From Paralithodes platypus (lineage: Eukaryota; Arthropoda; Malacostraca; Decapoda; Lithodidae): a stretch of DNA of 64,000 nucleotides. The stretch lies in NCBI GenBank assembly GCA_032716605.1, contig CM064519.1, positions 33,389,031 to 33,453,030 on the forward strand. The letters are read 5' to 3'. Under the pieces are notes generated by a model. The model was not told where the DNA came from. It ran no database searches and saw nothing but the letters and a program-made list of their open reading frames with translations. Positions 12,193 through 23,650 of this stretch are shown here, one piece after another. Position numbers and translations under genes: made by a program. Within the stretch, counting starts at the first letter, position 1. Each line of letters starts with the position of its first letter.

Positions 12193-12625
12193 CAGTTACT
12201 CAGTTACTCAGTTATTTGTTCGTCAAGGGGAATCCACGCAATGCGAGCTAAGCTCATTATTATCGCGCCTCCTTAACTGGGAATGTATTGCGTGAAATGC
12301 ATGTTAAATGTTTTATGTATTGTTGGAATGGCTGTGGATGTGTGTGTAGTCTGTATTTTAGCCAATTGGCGACATCGGAAACGAAGGCTTAGGGTGGATC
12401 TGTATGGTACCATTCTCACTATAGACGGTACCGTCTCGCCCGAAGGCTTAGGTAGCCATCAGCTTAGGTGAACCATATGATACCCATCTCGCCTTGTACC
12501 ATTTTTGCCAACCCCAGATGGGACGTCACAACGTCGTCCACTTATTCCAGGTACCTATTTACAGCTAGGTGAACTGAGGCTAACACATGAAAGGAGACAA
12601 GCCCAATTTGTCTCCGCCCGGCCGG

Positions 12626-12635
12626 GGATTGAACC
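12626..12635 (-). promoter_or_regulatory. Pol III B box of the SINE
   Basis: GGTTCAATCC on the minus strand matches the B-box consensus except for A in place of G at one position. It lies about 40 bp downstream of the A box. Confidence 0.6.
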
Positions 12636-12667
12636 CCCGGCCCCTCGTGTGTGAGACGAGAGCTCTA

Positions 12668-12678
12668 CCACTAGGCTA
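12668..12678 (-). promoter_or_regulatory. Pol III A box of the SINE
   Basis: TAGCCTAGTGG on the minus strand fits the A-box consensus TRGYNNARNNG. Confidence 0.6.
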
Positions 12679-12682
12679 CGGG

Positions 12683-12745
<63 letters not shown>

Positions 12746-13075
12746 TTTATCGTCAACAACATCTAGTGGCTATTAATAAATGTGTTGGTGAGCGGAGAGA
12801 CAGTGGATATTCTCAACAATATGTGGTGGCCGGAGACAGCAGGACACCTTTAATCTATTGGTAGTGGTCATGTTTTATTATATTGGTGACTATGGTGATA
12901 GAGGGTATTTTCATGGTACTACTGGTGGTGGTCATTGGTGGTAGTGATGTTGAGTTGAAAGGACAGTGGGTATACTCTACTTATTGGTGGTGGTTGTGGT
13001 CATCAGTGAGTGGGTTGACAGTGGACATCATCAACATATTGGTGGTGGTCGTCAGTCATTGTATTGGTTTGTGTT

Positions 13076-13959
13076 GTGGCCGAACCCTGACCCCTTCAAC
13101 CAGCGGTGGTCGGGCAGACGCTCTCAGGCATTTTACAACCAGAACAAAAGGAAATATTGAAGTGGAAAAGTAGCATAATACGGCCTTGCGTCATATATTT
13201 TACATCAACAGTGACATCAACTGAAAAACTAATATATATCTTACAAAGCACCTCACACCAATAACAACGTAATAATGGAAATGGAAAGCAAGAATGATAT
13301 TATGATATTTTGGCTTCTTACAATACAAATAAATTTTAACAAAGGAAGTGGAAAACTAATATAATACGAAACACTATAAACATATTAATAGCGCCAACAT
13401 AAATTGACTTTAAGACATAATCTATACAAGTTTTTTTACATCGTAATATGCAATGTGTTTCATAAATACAAATAATATCTCAATGCTTCCCGAAACTGTT
13501 CATAACACGAATTGCATCACTTAGCACAATATATGTAAATTAATAATGAAACTAATGGATTTCAATACATACTTGTGTAATTAAATCTAAACCCTTGCAT
13601 ATCTATTGATAATAATCATTTAATAATTACCCTCTTTAAATTTGTAGACAGACCTTTTCAAATTACGACAATAACAAAATATAATAGACGGCAGCATATT
13701 TTCTCAGACCAGAAACATGAACACGAATAATTTATCCGCCATGATTGAAAGCAGATGGTTAAATGTGGGACAAATTTAATGCGTCAGCAATAATTACACC
13801 TTGTTATCCTGAAGGTCTCTAGACGAAGTGATGAGCTCAAACTTCGCAAAACCTCCGGGAAATATTTACGAGAATGACGAAGCGCAGCGGCAAAAACTTC
13901 ATACCTGCGACAGGAAAAACTCCCGCTGACTGGCCAACGCGACCTGACCCCTTGCACAT
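13076..13959. other. AT-rich, no recognisable feature
   Basis: Single-copy-looking AT-rich DNA with no long open frame. Confidence 0.4.
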
Positions 13960-14125
13960 TTAACCCTTTCTGTCAGGTTGGGGATTTTTTTTGTTTACTT
14001 CGGCTTCATCCAGACGATTTCATTCAAATATGGAATGACCTATCACAGTTCGAGGTCTAATTAATTTATAAAGGTTCACTCTAATTCTGAATAAAATCGT
14101 CTGGATTATGATATGTTGGCATTTG
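13960..14125. mobile_element. Possible decayed family C element
   Basis: TTAACCCTTTCTGTCAGG starts the stretch as in family C. CCAGACGATTTCATTCA and TGAATAAAATCGTCTGG form an inverted pair about 70 bp apart, as the C arms do. The right TTAA end is not recognisable. Confidence 0.4.
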
Positions 14126-14135
14126 ATGGGAAGTC

Positions 14136-14460
14136 TTAAGCCAGAGTCACACAAGCACTTCTAAGGATGGACATCCTGGAACTCTAAGATTTGAGTGTAA
14201 TACTTAAGTTACGTCAATTACAGTACCCCAAAAATATCACTTCCATGAGGACAAACTTTTGAATCTGATAGTTCATAATTCTGAATATTCCAAAAACAAA
14301 ACACAAATTCATTATACCGAAAATGAACGCAAAGTAATTGAATAATGCGTAGCAAACGTCAGACTTCGATACACATCTGCCGCTAAAATGTTTCATGTAA
14401 CATAGGCTCTGTTTTCTTGTAGAATATTGGTAAAGGCGGAGTTACACCAGCACTTTTACC
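14136..14460. mobile_element. Family F terminal fragments
   Basis: TTAAGCCAGAGTCACACAAG followed by CACTTCT at 14136, and TAAAGGCGGAGTTACACCAG followed by CACTTTTACC at 14430, both resemble the terminal repeat of the F element at 58722-58939. No complete element can be delimited. Confidence 0.3.
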
Positions 14461-15134
14461 AAGACATTTTCTCAGCAACTCTGGTCAGGTGGTTTTTTAT
14501 TAAAGCTTAATCTTTGGCATCTATAATAATAGACTTTCAGTCAAATTGCATTGCCTTATGAATAGTTCTCGAAATGTTGCTAAGATAAAGTTGCCGTTCC
14601 GTAGTTGTCGGTAAAAGTATTTCAAGGTGGCTCCCACCGGAATCTGTATGCCGTAGAAGAGAGAGGGAACGTATGTGATCGGGTCGCGAATATATGCAAA
14701 TCGGCATATAACACATGTTGATCACTCATTTGTGGACTAGTCAAAATGCGGACGAGACACTAACGGCCTCTCAGTCATATGCGATCAAAAATAGGGAGAT
14801 TTTTATTCACGTCCACCCACTGGCAAAGGGGAAGGAATATTAATTGAATGAATTACACATATGTGGAGAAAAGTATACCTACATAGCAAAATAAGACGTT
14901 TACAGTAAAGCCATGTTATCAAACACTTATATCTTAGTTTCAATCCAATCATTCTCGATGTTGCAAATATCAAAACAATTATATTTCAGACTTTTACCTC
15001 CCCAAAGACGTAATTTGCAAAATAAGCCACGCACTACCCGACAGACAATCGGCGACTATCCAAAGTGTTTACAGCACAAGGGCAGGGGGGTCAGGCAGAA
15101 GCTCTTGACTTTGGTTTTCATCGGAGCGGCATGG
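14461..15134. other. No recognisable feature
   Basis: Mixed-composition DNA. Short frames at 14537-14725 and 14913-15149 have no recognisable homology. Confidence 0.35.
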
Positions 15135-15473
15135 TTAAGGGGAGACTGACCGTTTGTTTGGTCTATTAATTAATGTATTCATATATTATTTTAGTTTCCT
15201 CCCTAGACCTCCATCAAGCTTAGAAAAACACCCCCTAGAACCCCCTTCAAGATAAATTTGTAAATTTTTCGGTAGAAAAATGTCCCAGGCGAAAGCCGGT
15301 TCCTCTTAAAATTGCAGGCTCGCTTTCGCTCGCCAGGAAATAATCGACACCTAAATGGCACAAAAGGTCTTAAAATTGACAACGAAATGGGGCGAAAGGT
15401 GTTAAACTCGCCAAACTAGTGGGGCTAAACATTAGGGAGAAGGGGTCCAGAAAAACGGTCTGCCTCCCCTTAA
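15135..15473 (-). mobile_element. Family A TTAA element, A1 subtype, reverse
   Basis: The 339-bp copy has well-preserved termini: TTAAGGGGAGACTGACCG at the left and CGGTCTGCCTCCCCTTAA at the right. TTAA is exact on both sides. Reading minus, the 32-bp repeats, TCGCTCGCC core and AT hairpin are present. The GC hairpin is altered (CCCAGGCGAAAGCCGG). Confidence 0.9.
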
Positions 15474-15603
15474 ATCGGGGCCTGGCCGAGATGAGGACAT
15501 TACGATGGGGCACGGGGCGAGGGTTATAGACCACACAGCAAATGGAGAGAGGGGCTATAGAAGAGCTAGGTTCGCAAATATGGTTCTAAGATGCTCATTA
15601 TTT

Positions 15604-15742
15604 TCTACTACTACTAAAATTACTAATCATTCCGGCATTACTACAACAACTACTACTACTACTACTAATACTATTACTACTACTACTACTACTACTACTA
15701 CTATTACTACTACTACTATTATTATTATTATTATTATTATTA
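15604..15742. repeat. Triplet microsatellite (ACT/ATT)n
   Basis: Interrupted (TAC)n grades into (TAT)n. Homopolymeric Thr/Ile or Asn/Ser frames on either strand are artefacts of this tract. Confidence 0.95.
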
Positions 15743-17619
15743 TTTATACCAAGCCTTGAATGAATTTTTAATATAATAATAGCAAAATCAACTATTATCA
15801 ATTGCTTAGCGGTATATATATCCTTAGAGCAGACTATATTATGGCCCTTTTCTTTGCCATTCATTTCAGTGCAAACAATATTTGTTATATATCGAAATTA
15901 AATTAATGCATTTTTGAATTACTAAAAAAATATCAATTAATAAACCATAATAAAAATAATATCAATCCAATAACAATATTATACATTATATCATGCTCAA
16001 CACATTGTTATATGATATTTTTCAAACATACAATTGCATTTTTGTTTATGCCTATGGGATATTTATTTAATTAAATATTTTACAAAATATAATCCAAAGC
16101 AACTAGTTAAGATGGAATATGCAGTGCATCATAAATATATATAAAATTACAAATACATGGACAAATATTGTACAATATATAAGTAAGCAATAATGTATAA
16201 CGGTTGTATAAATTATATTGATTTTCCAAATTATCTTGTTTTCATTAGAATATTTTATTTTACTATCAGAGGACCTATTAGTTTCAATGTGTAACAGAAA
16301 AGCTAAAAAATCATTAATTACTGCCTCGGTGAGATTTTCCTAAAGCCGAGTAAAATCCGCCGAGGACAATAATATATAAACAAATGTACATGAAGGGTTA
16401 AGTACGACATCGGTAAACAAACCGTTTGTCGGAGAAGCGCTAGTTCCCCGCTCGTCATATACCGCTGCAACACGCCACCACCCCCAGTGAATTCCCATAG
16501 ATTTTATTGCCGGAATGTACCCGCTATCACCGCCGAGTCTTGGGACCCAAACTAAGACATGTTAATCACGGTAAAAATCGACTCTCGTTAGCCATACGCA
16601 AGAATAGAATCGATCATTATAGTTGAGATGATTGTTCAGTAACTTCTTTTTGTTTCGTTATGATCGTATACACCACATAATTTGTATTCAAGTATTCATG
16701 TAACTGTGAAGAAACGAAAATAGTTGTGTGTATCCCATTACTTATAGGTGTAACTGACTATTTTCAAATATAACGTCCCCAGATATTAACAATAGCTACA
16801 AGAAGACATCTACCATTGCACTTGAAAAGTTATTTGGGATATGTTTAATGGATAGCGCAAGATCTGTATTAATATGAATATAGTCGTTTTCAATACTGCA
16901 CAATAGAAGTGTGTGTGGTTTGTAATCATACAGGAAAAGTGACTGAAGAACACAGTTTAACCATCTAAGTAAGAGAGGTCATTCCAAAGCTGAGAAAATC
17001 GACTTTCGGTAGCCAGACCTAAATAGAAAAGCTGACAGAGGGACTGAATGGTTTCACACAGGAGGTCCTGTCCCAGGGAGACTCCACGGGGAATATTTAA
17101 GAAACACAATGGGACCCAGCGGTTGGCCCTGATCTACCCTAAATGTTGTACCTACTCGACTCAAAGCCTAAATTTGTATTTCATATTAATAAATAAATGT
17201 AACTGTTGTAATGCATACTAATACAGACTATTAATACAATGTTTCATCGATATTGTTAGCTCCGGTAAAATGCAATCCATTTACAAACATTAAGGAGAGT
17301 TCGACCAGTGATAGCCTCGAATAAACTTGATCGTGTTAAGTGTTACCGACATCTAATTAACTGAGAGTTATAAAGTTTGCCTGGAATTCTTTATTTCCCA
17401 TTAATTTTCGATAACAAGCTGTGGATCGTTGCACCATTAGCTCAGCGATCTACCGCGCGCTCGCCACTTCACCGTCAACGACTCCAATTAAAATTATAAA
17501 TAACTATACACAAATAAACAAACCTCTCTGCATGCAATTAATTAGTATACGAAAGTGGTAGGCAGGTAGCAAATAGATATGAAAAATACATCGGCCATTC
17601 TTAACTACCGTATATATTA
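15743..17619. other. AT-rich region, no recognisable gene
   Basis: About 1.9 kb of strongly AT-rich DNA without long frames. Two short related phrases occur: AAAAATCGACTCTCGTTAGCC near 16574 and GAAAATCGACTTTCGGTAGCC near 16995. They may belong to an unrecognised repeat family. Confidence 0.4.
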
Positions 17620-17991
17620 TTAAGGGGAGGTAGACCGTTTTTCTGGACCCCCTTCTCCCTAATGTTTAGCCCCATTAGTTTTGAGATTATAAGACGTTCG
17701 GCCCATTAGTTTGGCGATTTTAACACCTTTCGCCCCATTTCGTTGTCAATTTTAAGACCTTTCGTGCCATTTAGGTGTCAATTTTTTCCTGGCGAACGAT
17801 AGCGAGCCTGCAATTTTAAGAGGAACCGGCCTTCGGCCGGCACATTTTTCTACCGAAAAATGTACAAATTTATCTTGAATTGGGGTCTAGGGGGTGTTTT
17901 TCTAATTTTGATGGAAGTCTAGGGAGGAAACTAAAAAAAATATATGAATAAATTAATTAATAAACCAAACAAACGGTCTGCCTCCCCTTAA
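17620..17991 (+). mobile_element. Family A TTAA element, A1 subtype (best-preserved copy)
   Basis: This 372-bp copy is the clearest model of the family. The ends are TTAAGGGGAGGTAGACCG and CGGTCTGCCTCCCCTTAA. Inside, four direct repeats of ~32 bp start with CCCCATT or TGCCATT and continue into GATTTTAAGAC (17660-17790). Then come AACGATAGCGAGCC, the GC hairpin CCGGCCTTCGGCCGG, and an AT hairpin (ACATTTTTC, loop TACC, GAAAAATGT). GTCTAGGGAGGAAACTA precedes the right TIR. There is no transposase, so it must be mobilised in trans. The TTAA ends fit the target of piggyBac-type transposases, but the GGGG terminus is not the usual piggyBac CCY. Confidence 0.93.
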
Positions 17992-18135
17992 GAGGGTAAT
18001 TAGAGTAAACAGGTGATAAACAAGCACAGTTGAACATTAACGATTGGTGTATTGGATGAAAGTAAGTGGATCTGAGGTAATGAGTGCGCGTCTAGTCCGC
18101 TTCTATACTGGCCTGCCCTACCGCCAGTTTAGTGA

Positions 18136-18520
18136 TTAAGGGAGCCCACCTCGCTTGTTTCTCTTTCTCTCCCTCTCTTATTGGTTTGTATCCATTCGGC
18201 CCCATTCAGCCTACTGTTTTAAGACGTTTACCCCCATTCAGGTGTCAATATTTTCCTGGCGAGCGGTAGCGAGCCAGCATATATATATATTTTGTTTTGA
18301 CAGCAAGCTAAATTTGTACATTTTTCGATAGAAAAATGTCTCCGGCGAAGCCGGATCTCTCCATACAATGCAGGCTCGCTCTCGCTCGCCAGAAAGAAAT
18401 CGACACCTGGATGGGGATAAACGTCTTAAAACAGTTGGCTGAATGGGGCCGAATGGATACAAGCCAGGGAAAGAGAGAAAAGGAGAGAAAGATAAAAAAA
18501 AAAGCCGATGACCCCCTTAA
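18136..18520 (-). mobile_element. Family B foldback TTAA element, reverse
   Basis: The ends are TTAAGGGAGCCCACC and GATGACCCCCTTAA. The two halves are inverted copies of each other over roughly 170 bp: CCTGGCGAGCGGTAGCGAGCC on the left and its complement-like partner near 18373-18390. The centre holds an AT hairpin with loop GATA and the GC hairpin CCGGCGAAGCCGG. Open frames on both strands (18238-18658) are artefacts of the palindrome. Confidence 0.9.
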
Positions 18521-18660
18521 TGCAAGCACTAGCGGGGTAAAGTGAGATTCATAGCGCTGCGTCAAAGACATATTATCCGATGTACCCGATATACATGGAT
18601 CCCAAACTGTGCAGAATACCATCAATATATTGTAGAAAGCTATTAAACCAACATTCACCT

Positions 18661-18875
18661 TTAACCCTTTGAGTACCAGGGACGTGTGTTATATTTTATT
18701 CTAGCTATATTTACACGATAACATGCAGCTTAGGAAGGATCTGCGGTAGTTAAAAGGGTCGGTTGAGATCGTTTGAAGCCTTATTATTGCTAGAGGTCCT
18801 TCCTAAGCTGAATAAAATCGTCTAATAGTTGCCAGAATACGAAGAAAAGGACGTCCCTGGTACTGAACGGGTTAA
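18661..18875. mobile_element. Family C palindromic TTAA element
   Basis: The 215-bp element starts TTAACCCTTTGAGTACC and ends GGTACTGAACGGGTTAA. The arms contain GGACGT, CTAGCTATA, ACGATAACATG and CTTAGGAAGGATC on the left, with inverted partners on the right (GGTCCTTCCTAAGC, AATCGTCTAATAGTTGCC). A ~60-bp spacer lies between. TTAA plus CCC termini are typical of piggyBac-type MITEs. Confidence 0.88.
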
Positions 18876-19011
18876 CCCAAAATAGAGAAATGCGTCCAGA
18901 GAGATAATTAATTAACGCAGTATATCAACTAAAGTAATATATTTCTAGATACCGCACACGAAATCCACATTTAACAGATACAACTAAGCTTGCTACAAAA
19001 TTGATATACAT

Positions 19012-19250
19012 AAAACCACTCAAACTACGAAAACTAAACTGATTATGTCAACCGCTTGCCACACCATACGTTGTTGTAACACCTACAGAAATGCCGATGT
19101 GTTAATTTCACTAATTGAATTTAGAAGTGAAGTTGATTGGTTGAAAAAATATAATAATACATAAAATCAGTCCAACTACAAAAACTAAACTGATTATGTC
19201 AACCGCTTGCCACAAAATAAGTTTATGTAACACCAATAGAAACACCGAAA
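19012..19250. repeat. Diverged direct duplication, ~85 bp, period about 152
   Basis: AAACTAAACTGATTATGTCA and ACCGCTTGCCACA occur at 19030-19062 and again at 19182-19214, followed by TGTAACACC and AGAAA in both. The intervening DNA differs. This is probably an old tandem duplication. Confidence 0.7.
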
Positions 19251-19351
19251 TAGATTATTAACAAACACACGGGTGAACTAAAGACCTGCGACTCCACGCA
19301 AGAGAAAATGGAAGAGGCTATTCATCAGTAAAACCCGGCAAAAACAACAAA

Positions 19352-19731
19352 TTAAGGGGGGATGGGACGGGGGTTTTCTGGACCACTTTCTCCCTCATGT
19401 TTAGCCCCATTAGTTTTCATATGTCAAGATGTTTGCCCCATTAGTTAGTCGATTTTAAGACCTTTCGCCCCATTTCTTCGTCAATATTTAGACCTTTCGT
19501 GCTATTTAGGTGTCGATTTTTTCCTTGGCGAACGATAGTGAGCCTGTAATGTTGGAAGAACCGGCCTTCGGCCGGACATTTTTCTACCCGAAAATGTGCA
19601 AATTAATCTAGAAGAGGGATCTAATGGATGTTTTTTGTTTTTTTTTGTATTTGATGGAGGTCGAGGGAGGAAACTAGAAAAATAAAGAATACATGCAAAA
19701 ATCGCCCAAAAAGTGAACCATCCCCCCTCTC
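19352..19731 (+). mobile_element. Family A TTAA element, A2 subtype
   Basis: The left end is TTAAGGGGGGATGGGACGG. The right end, GTGAACCATCCCCCCTCTCA, has lost its TTAA. The core CCGGCCTTCGGCCGG is perfect. Its layout matches the copy at 4507, including the CTGGACCACTTTCTCCC phrase. Confidence 0.88.
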
Positions 19732-20477
19732 ATATAAGAGAGTGACGCAATGGGCGGCAGCGGCGGCGGTGGAGGTGGTGGTGGTGCAGCGAGCGGAGTG
19801 CAGCAACCAACCTCGCCACCCCGTAGAGTTACTTATGGAGGTTTCTTTAATATTACATTATCGCGGACATAAAGCAAGGCCACGCGACTGGTGGGGCGGA
19901 GTTGGGGAGATCATAGTAGGCTATATCTTGGAGGGCTCACTACTTCAGATTTTATATCGACTGAATGAAAAGCTAAGAATTTATCTATTTATCCATTTAT
20001 TAATTTACATATACAGTATATTGTATGGTTAGTTAAAATAGGACTTCAGAGGCTATCAACCCTATTGGATTATTAAGCCAGCACACTGCAAGTCAAGAAT
20101 AACGTCAGGACTGGAACCTCTCTGCGAAAACTCCAGTCCCTTTCTATTGTATAGTTTACTTGAGTATTGCTTTCATATTGACTGACTGAAAGATGAGAGA
20201 AATTTTAAGAATGTTGTTGCCTTGTGTGAATGTGTTTTTACGATTATTAGTTTTACTAAAACTATATTTACTAGAATAAAGCCAGGATACTTTCACTACA
20301 CTGTTATAAAACTTATTATATTATTAGCTATGTATTTATTTATTATTTATCCTTATACTGACCGAATGAAGGAGTTTTTGTGACAACCCCAACTGAATGA
20401 ATCAATTCCTCCTGTCTAGACTATATTTATACATTTTTTATGACAGACTGAGTAACCCTCAATACCACGACAGTTGA
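19732..20477. other. No recognisable gene; small GGC/GGT tract
   Basis: A short (GGC)n(GGT)n tract lies at 19752-19786 and produces Ala/Val-rich shadow frames. The rest is AT-rich and featureless. Confidence 0.4.
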
Positions 20478-20815
20478 CTAAAGGAGAGATTTCCACTTGA
20501 GGGATATTTTTCTTGACCCATTTTGCCCTCATGTTTAGCCCTATTGCTTTTATAATGTTAAAACTTTCGTCCCATTAGTTTGGCGATTTTAAGAACTTTT
20601 GCCCAATTTCTATCAATGTTAAGACCTTTCGTGCCACTTAAGTGTCGATTTTTTTCCTGGCGAGCGATAGCGACCCTGTAATATAAAAAGAACCGGCCTT
20701 CGGCCAAGACATTTTTCTACCGAAAAATTTCAAATGTTATCTTGATAGGTGGTCAAGCGGGTGAAATTTCAAGCTTGATGGAGATCTAGGGAACAAACTA
20801 CAAACCTCCCCTTAT
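20478..20815 (+). mobile_element. Family A TTAA element, A3 subtype
   Basis: The left end CTAAAGGAGAGATTTCCACT and right end ACCTCCCCTTATA show both TTAA sites mutated by one base. TTCTTGACCCATTTTGCCC replaces the A1 CTGGACCCC phrase, as in other A3 copies (56555, 63571). GGCGAGCGATAGCGACCC and CCGGCCTTCGGCCAAG show the core in early decay. Confidence 0.85.
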
Positions 20816-23039
20816 ATAAAGCCGAGCAATCTTTACTCTAGAAATGGGTTTAAATAATTTGGAATCTGGAGAAAAAAATGGTGATGGGTGGTTAAGAAGA
20901 TTTGGTAATATTAGGGGAATTTTTGTTATATATAAGTCAGAGAGTACTAGATCATGGACTGTGCTACTACCACAAATCTTTAGTTCTTACACTGTACACT
21001 AATTTTGTTTTGTCATCTAAAGTGACACTCTAATATTGTGTTTAAATGTTAATTGAATAACTATAAAAAACATTCGGCATTGCAAGATAACAATCTATAT
21101 TTTGAAAGTCTTCATGTTATACCTAAAAATACATTGTATTGGCAAGGTTCGAGTACTTGAAACAAATAAACTTTACTGAAAGAGTATGTGCGTTGTGGAA
21201 ATAATTAGAAAAGATAATGCTTTAAAATTTGGTTGAAGGCGAATGAAGCGCTTGTCAACTTAAGCCTACTATAAGAAACTAGTGTCCTATACGAGTACTT
21301 GTACCTTAATTTACTAACATCCTACTGACACTGATGAGCGAGCCGCCCCACGGGTCTACTTTAGCTGTTTGTATATTCTTCCCACGATTTATATGTAATA
21401 CAATAAGTCACCTTGATTTTAATAGGAATCATCTTCTCGTGCTTAATCAAAATTATCTATATTACTCTAGCGATTAAGCAAAATACCAGTTAAAAAATAA
21501 TGCGTTTATATACCGTACATCTGTTACACAATAGGCTATATATATATTAGGTCAATTGAAAAATATAAGGTGATAAACATCATACTAAATAAACTTTATT
21601 AATATCAAATAAGATTCTAAATGATGAAAAAGAGAAGCAACATAAGATCTAATTTTAAGACCCCATACATATGACATATTAATAATGAAGGGTGGAAAGC
21701 AATGCCTATGTGGTGTTGTAATCTCTGTTCCAACTGTTATTACTATCAATGCAATAGAAATACACACATACACACACAAATCTCACAAACTTCTACTATA
21801 TTTATGAATGCAAGTTTGTATTAATTTCTATCATTTCAACGACTGCAAGAATAATCAACCACTTTTCTTTCGATTGTTGCCTAAATCAAACAGAAACTGC
21901 TCAAATTATCTGATGTAATATGTAATAAATTCATCGATGCGCAACAGATCATGCACCATTGTTGGATATTGCGTCATAAAGCCTTGTCATATTCTGCGTT
22001 TCTGAAGAAGGCAAGCGAGTCGTTTGTTCGTGTGCTAAAAGTCCCCGTGAACAAAGAGAGCAGGATGTTTAGCCAAATTTAGGAAACGACTGCAGCACGT
22101 GTCACCTTTCAGTCACCGCCAACTTATTGAAGAGAGGGAGGACAAAGAAAAAACAAAACGTGGTTTGTAGTCACGTCGGCTGAGCCTCACGAAGTCAAAC
22201 AGTTCATGGTGGGACAAAAACTGGAAAAAGGAAATGATCATCACGTTCCCGCTACGGTTAAAGGTGCGTCCCCACAAGTCACTTCCTACACCCCCACATG
22301 CTGGAGTGGGATCATTACTCGCCAACAGGAAGTGCAAACTATCCCAGCAAGTTAGTATTCTCCCACGCAGAGGCAGTCGCCACGCGCATGCGAACTGTGG
22401 CCAGTGTCCCTGCCATACACAATGAGGGAGCAACAGTGACACGTGGACTGCATTTCCTTAGGTCCGCCACCACCTGCCACTCCTCCACGGAAACACCAAC
22501 CGTAGGAGTCATTCGGATGTCAGGGCTGAACAAATGTAGACACTTTGAACATTCCTCCTCTCTTTTACAACAGAGCAGGATGTACTGCTGGTCCCGAGCT
22601 CACACAAGTCTCATAAAAATCACATTAGGTGTAAGCCACGGCAAGACACTGCATGACTCAACTGTTCACTAGTAATTCATAATTAATTATATGTATCTTT
22701 TTCTTTGCAAATTTTTATCACAGATATTGCTCACATAGATATTCGGATAAACACACAAAATAAGATGTCATTGGTAATTTTCAAATAACTGCATGGCGAA
22801 ACACTCGTTATCCTCGTGTGTTTACGCAATATGTATCTCAGAATATGAACACAAAAGTTCACTCGGGATTTCCTTCAGACGCAAGCATCAGACACGCGGA
22901 TCGGACTGCAAGCTTTCACCTTCAATTGGGTGCCAGACTCACCTTGCAAAAACATCGAAAGGATGAAGATGAGGAAAGGAGTGAGAAGAATTATTTGTCT
23001 GTTAGAATGAGGGGATGAGGGTATAGGTTATGTGTTGAG
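20816..23039. other. No recognisable gene
   Basis: AT-rich to about 22000, then more balanced. Overlapping frames on both strands at 22113-22672 (up to 124 codons) have no domain or motif I recognise and are probably chance. Confidence 0.4.
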
Positions 23040-23650
23040 GATGATGGTAGAAGCAAGACTATGGACGACGATTGAATGTTTCAGGTAGACACCAAAGAAG
23101 ATTAGGAGGATACCTTAGGACGTGGATCTTGTTTGGTGGACATGAAGGATGAAGATGACAATGGTTAAGGTTTTCACTGTTTGAGTAAAACAAGGGAAAT
23201 GAAGATAGAGGCGAATGTTTTGATAGGTGTACACGAAGAAGGATGAATATGAGTAAGATGATGAGTGAGGTCTTGCCTGGTGAACATTAAGGATGACAAG
23301 GAGTGTGATAACATCGATGGAGGTTTTGCAAGGTGGACATGGAGGATGGCTATGATCATGGTGAATAGGAGGTTGTTGAGGCTGATGAATCTGGCGTTGG
23401 TGAGTATGGTGAGTGATGTCATGCCTGGTGAATAAGGCGGATGAATACGGCAATGCTGATTATGACGATGTTGATGGATGACGTCTTGTCTGAAGAGTGA
23501 GCAGGAGAATAAGGAGTAAGCTGATGAGTCCGAGATTGTTGACAGATGACCATGTTTACGGTTGAGGTCTTGCCTGGTGAGCTTGACGGATGAGTACGAG
23601 TATGGTGATGGGTGTGATGATGTTGATGGCTGATGTCAAGCCTGGTGGGG
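23040..23650. repeat. Decayed minisatellite, unit about 60-75 bp
   Basis: The phrases GGTCTTGCCTGGTGA, AAGGATGA and GATGATGTTGATGG recur irregularly (for example near 23270, 23420, 23570 and 23635). The strand is G- and purine-rich with almost no C runs. Minus-strand frames rich in His/Thr (23115-23751) are translations of this tract. Confidence 0.55.

Larger units (their letters stand above)
12481..12685 (-). mobile_element. tRNA-Val-like SINE
   Basis: Read on minus, the first ~73 bp form a tRNA-like head. The acceptor start is TAGCCCG. The D-arm contains box A TAGCCTAGTGG. The anticodon arm is a perfect CTCGT/ACGAG stem with loop CTCACAC, giving anticodon CAC (valine). The T-arm is CCGGGG/CCCCGG, one pair longer than standard. 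About 130 bp of tRNA-unrelated body follow. The extra T-arm pair, the weak acceptor stem and the fused body argue for a SINE and not a gene. It sits directly against a (GT)n tract on its 5' side. Confidence 0.75.
12041..13075. repeat. Decayed minisatellite interrupted by a SINE and GT tracts
   Basis: A phrase of about 47 bp built around TTGGTGAGTGGGTAGACA, then GAGTATTTTCAACAATAT, then TGGTGGCC occurs at about 12082, 12786, 12950 and 13001 with heavy divergence. It looks like an old tandem array broken up by the SINE at 12481-12685. (GT)n tracts lie at 12146-12188 and 12686-12744. Open frames here (11991-12295, 12883-13173) are read-through. Confidence 0.6.

Noticed and set aside
12613..12685. 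Functional tRNA-Val gene
   Set aside because: The acceptor stem is poor, the T-arm has an extra pair, and the tRNA part is fused to a SINE body.
18238..18658. Overlapping frames of 60-116 codons on both strands at family A and B copies (also 29780-30285, 63650-63892)
   Set aside because: They are translations of inverted-repeat elements. The same peptides recur at every copy (for example YPFGPIQPTVLRRLSPSRC).
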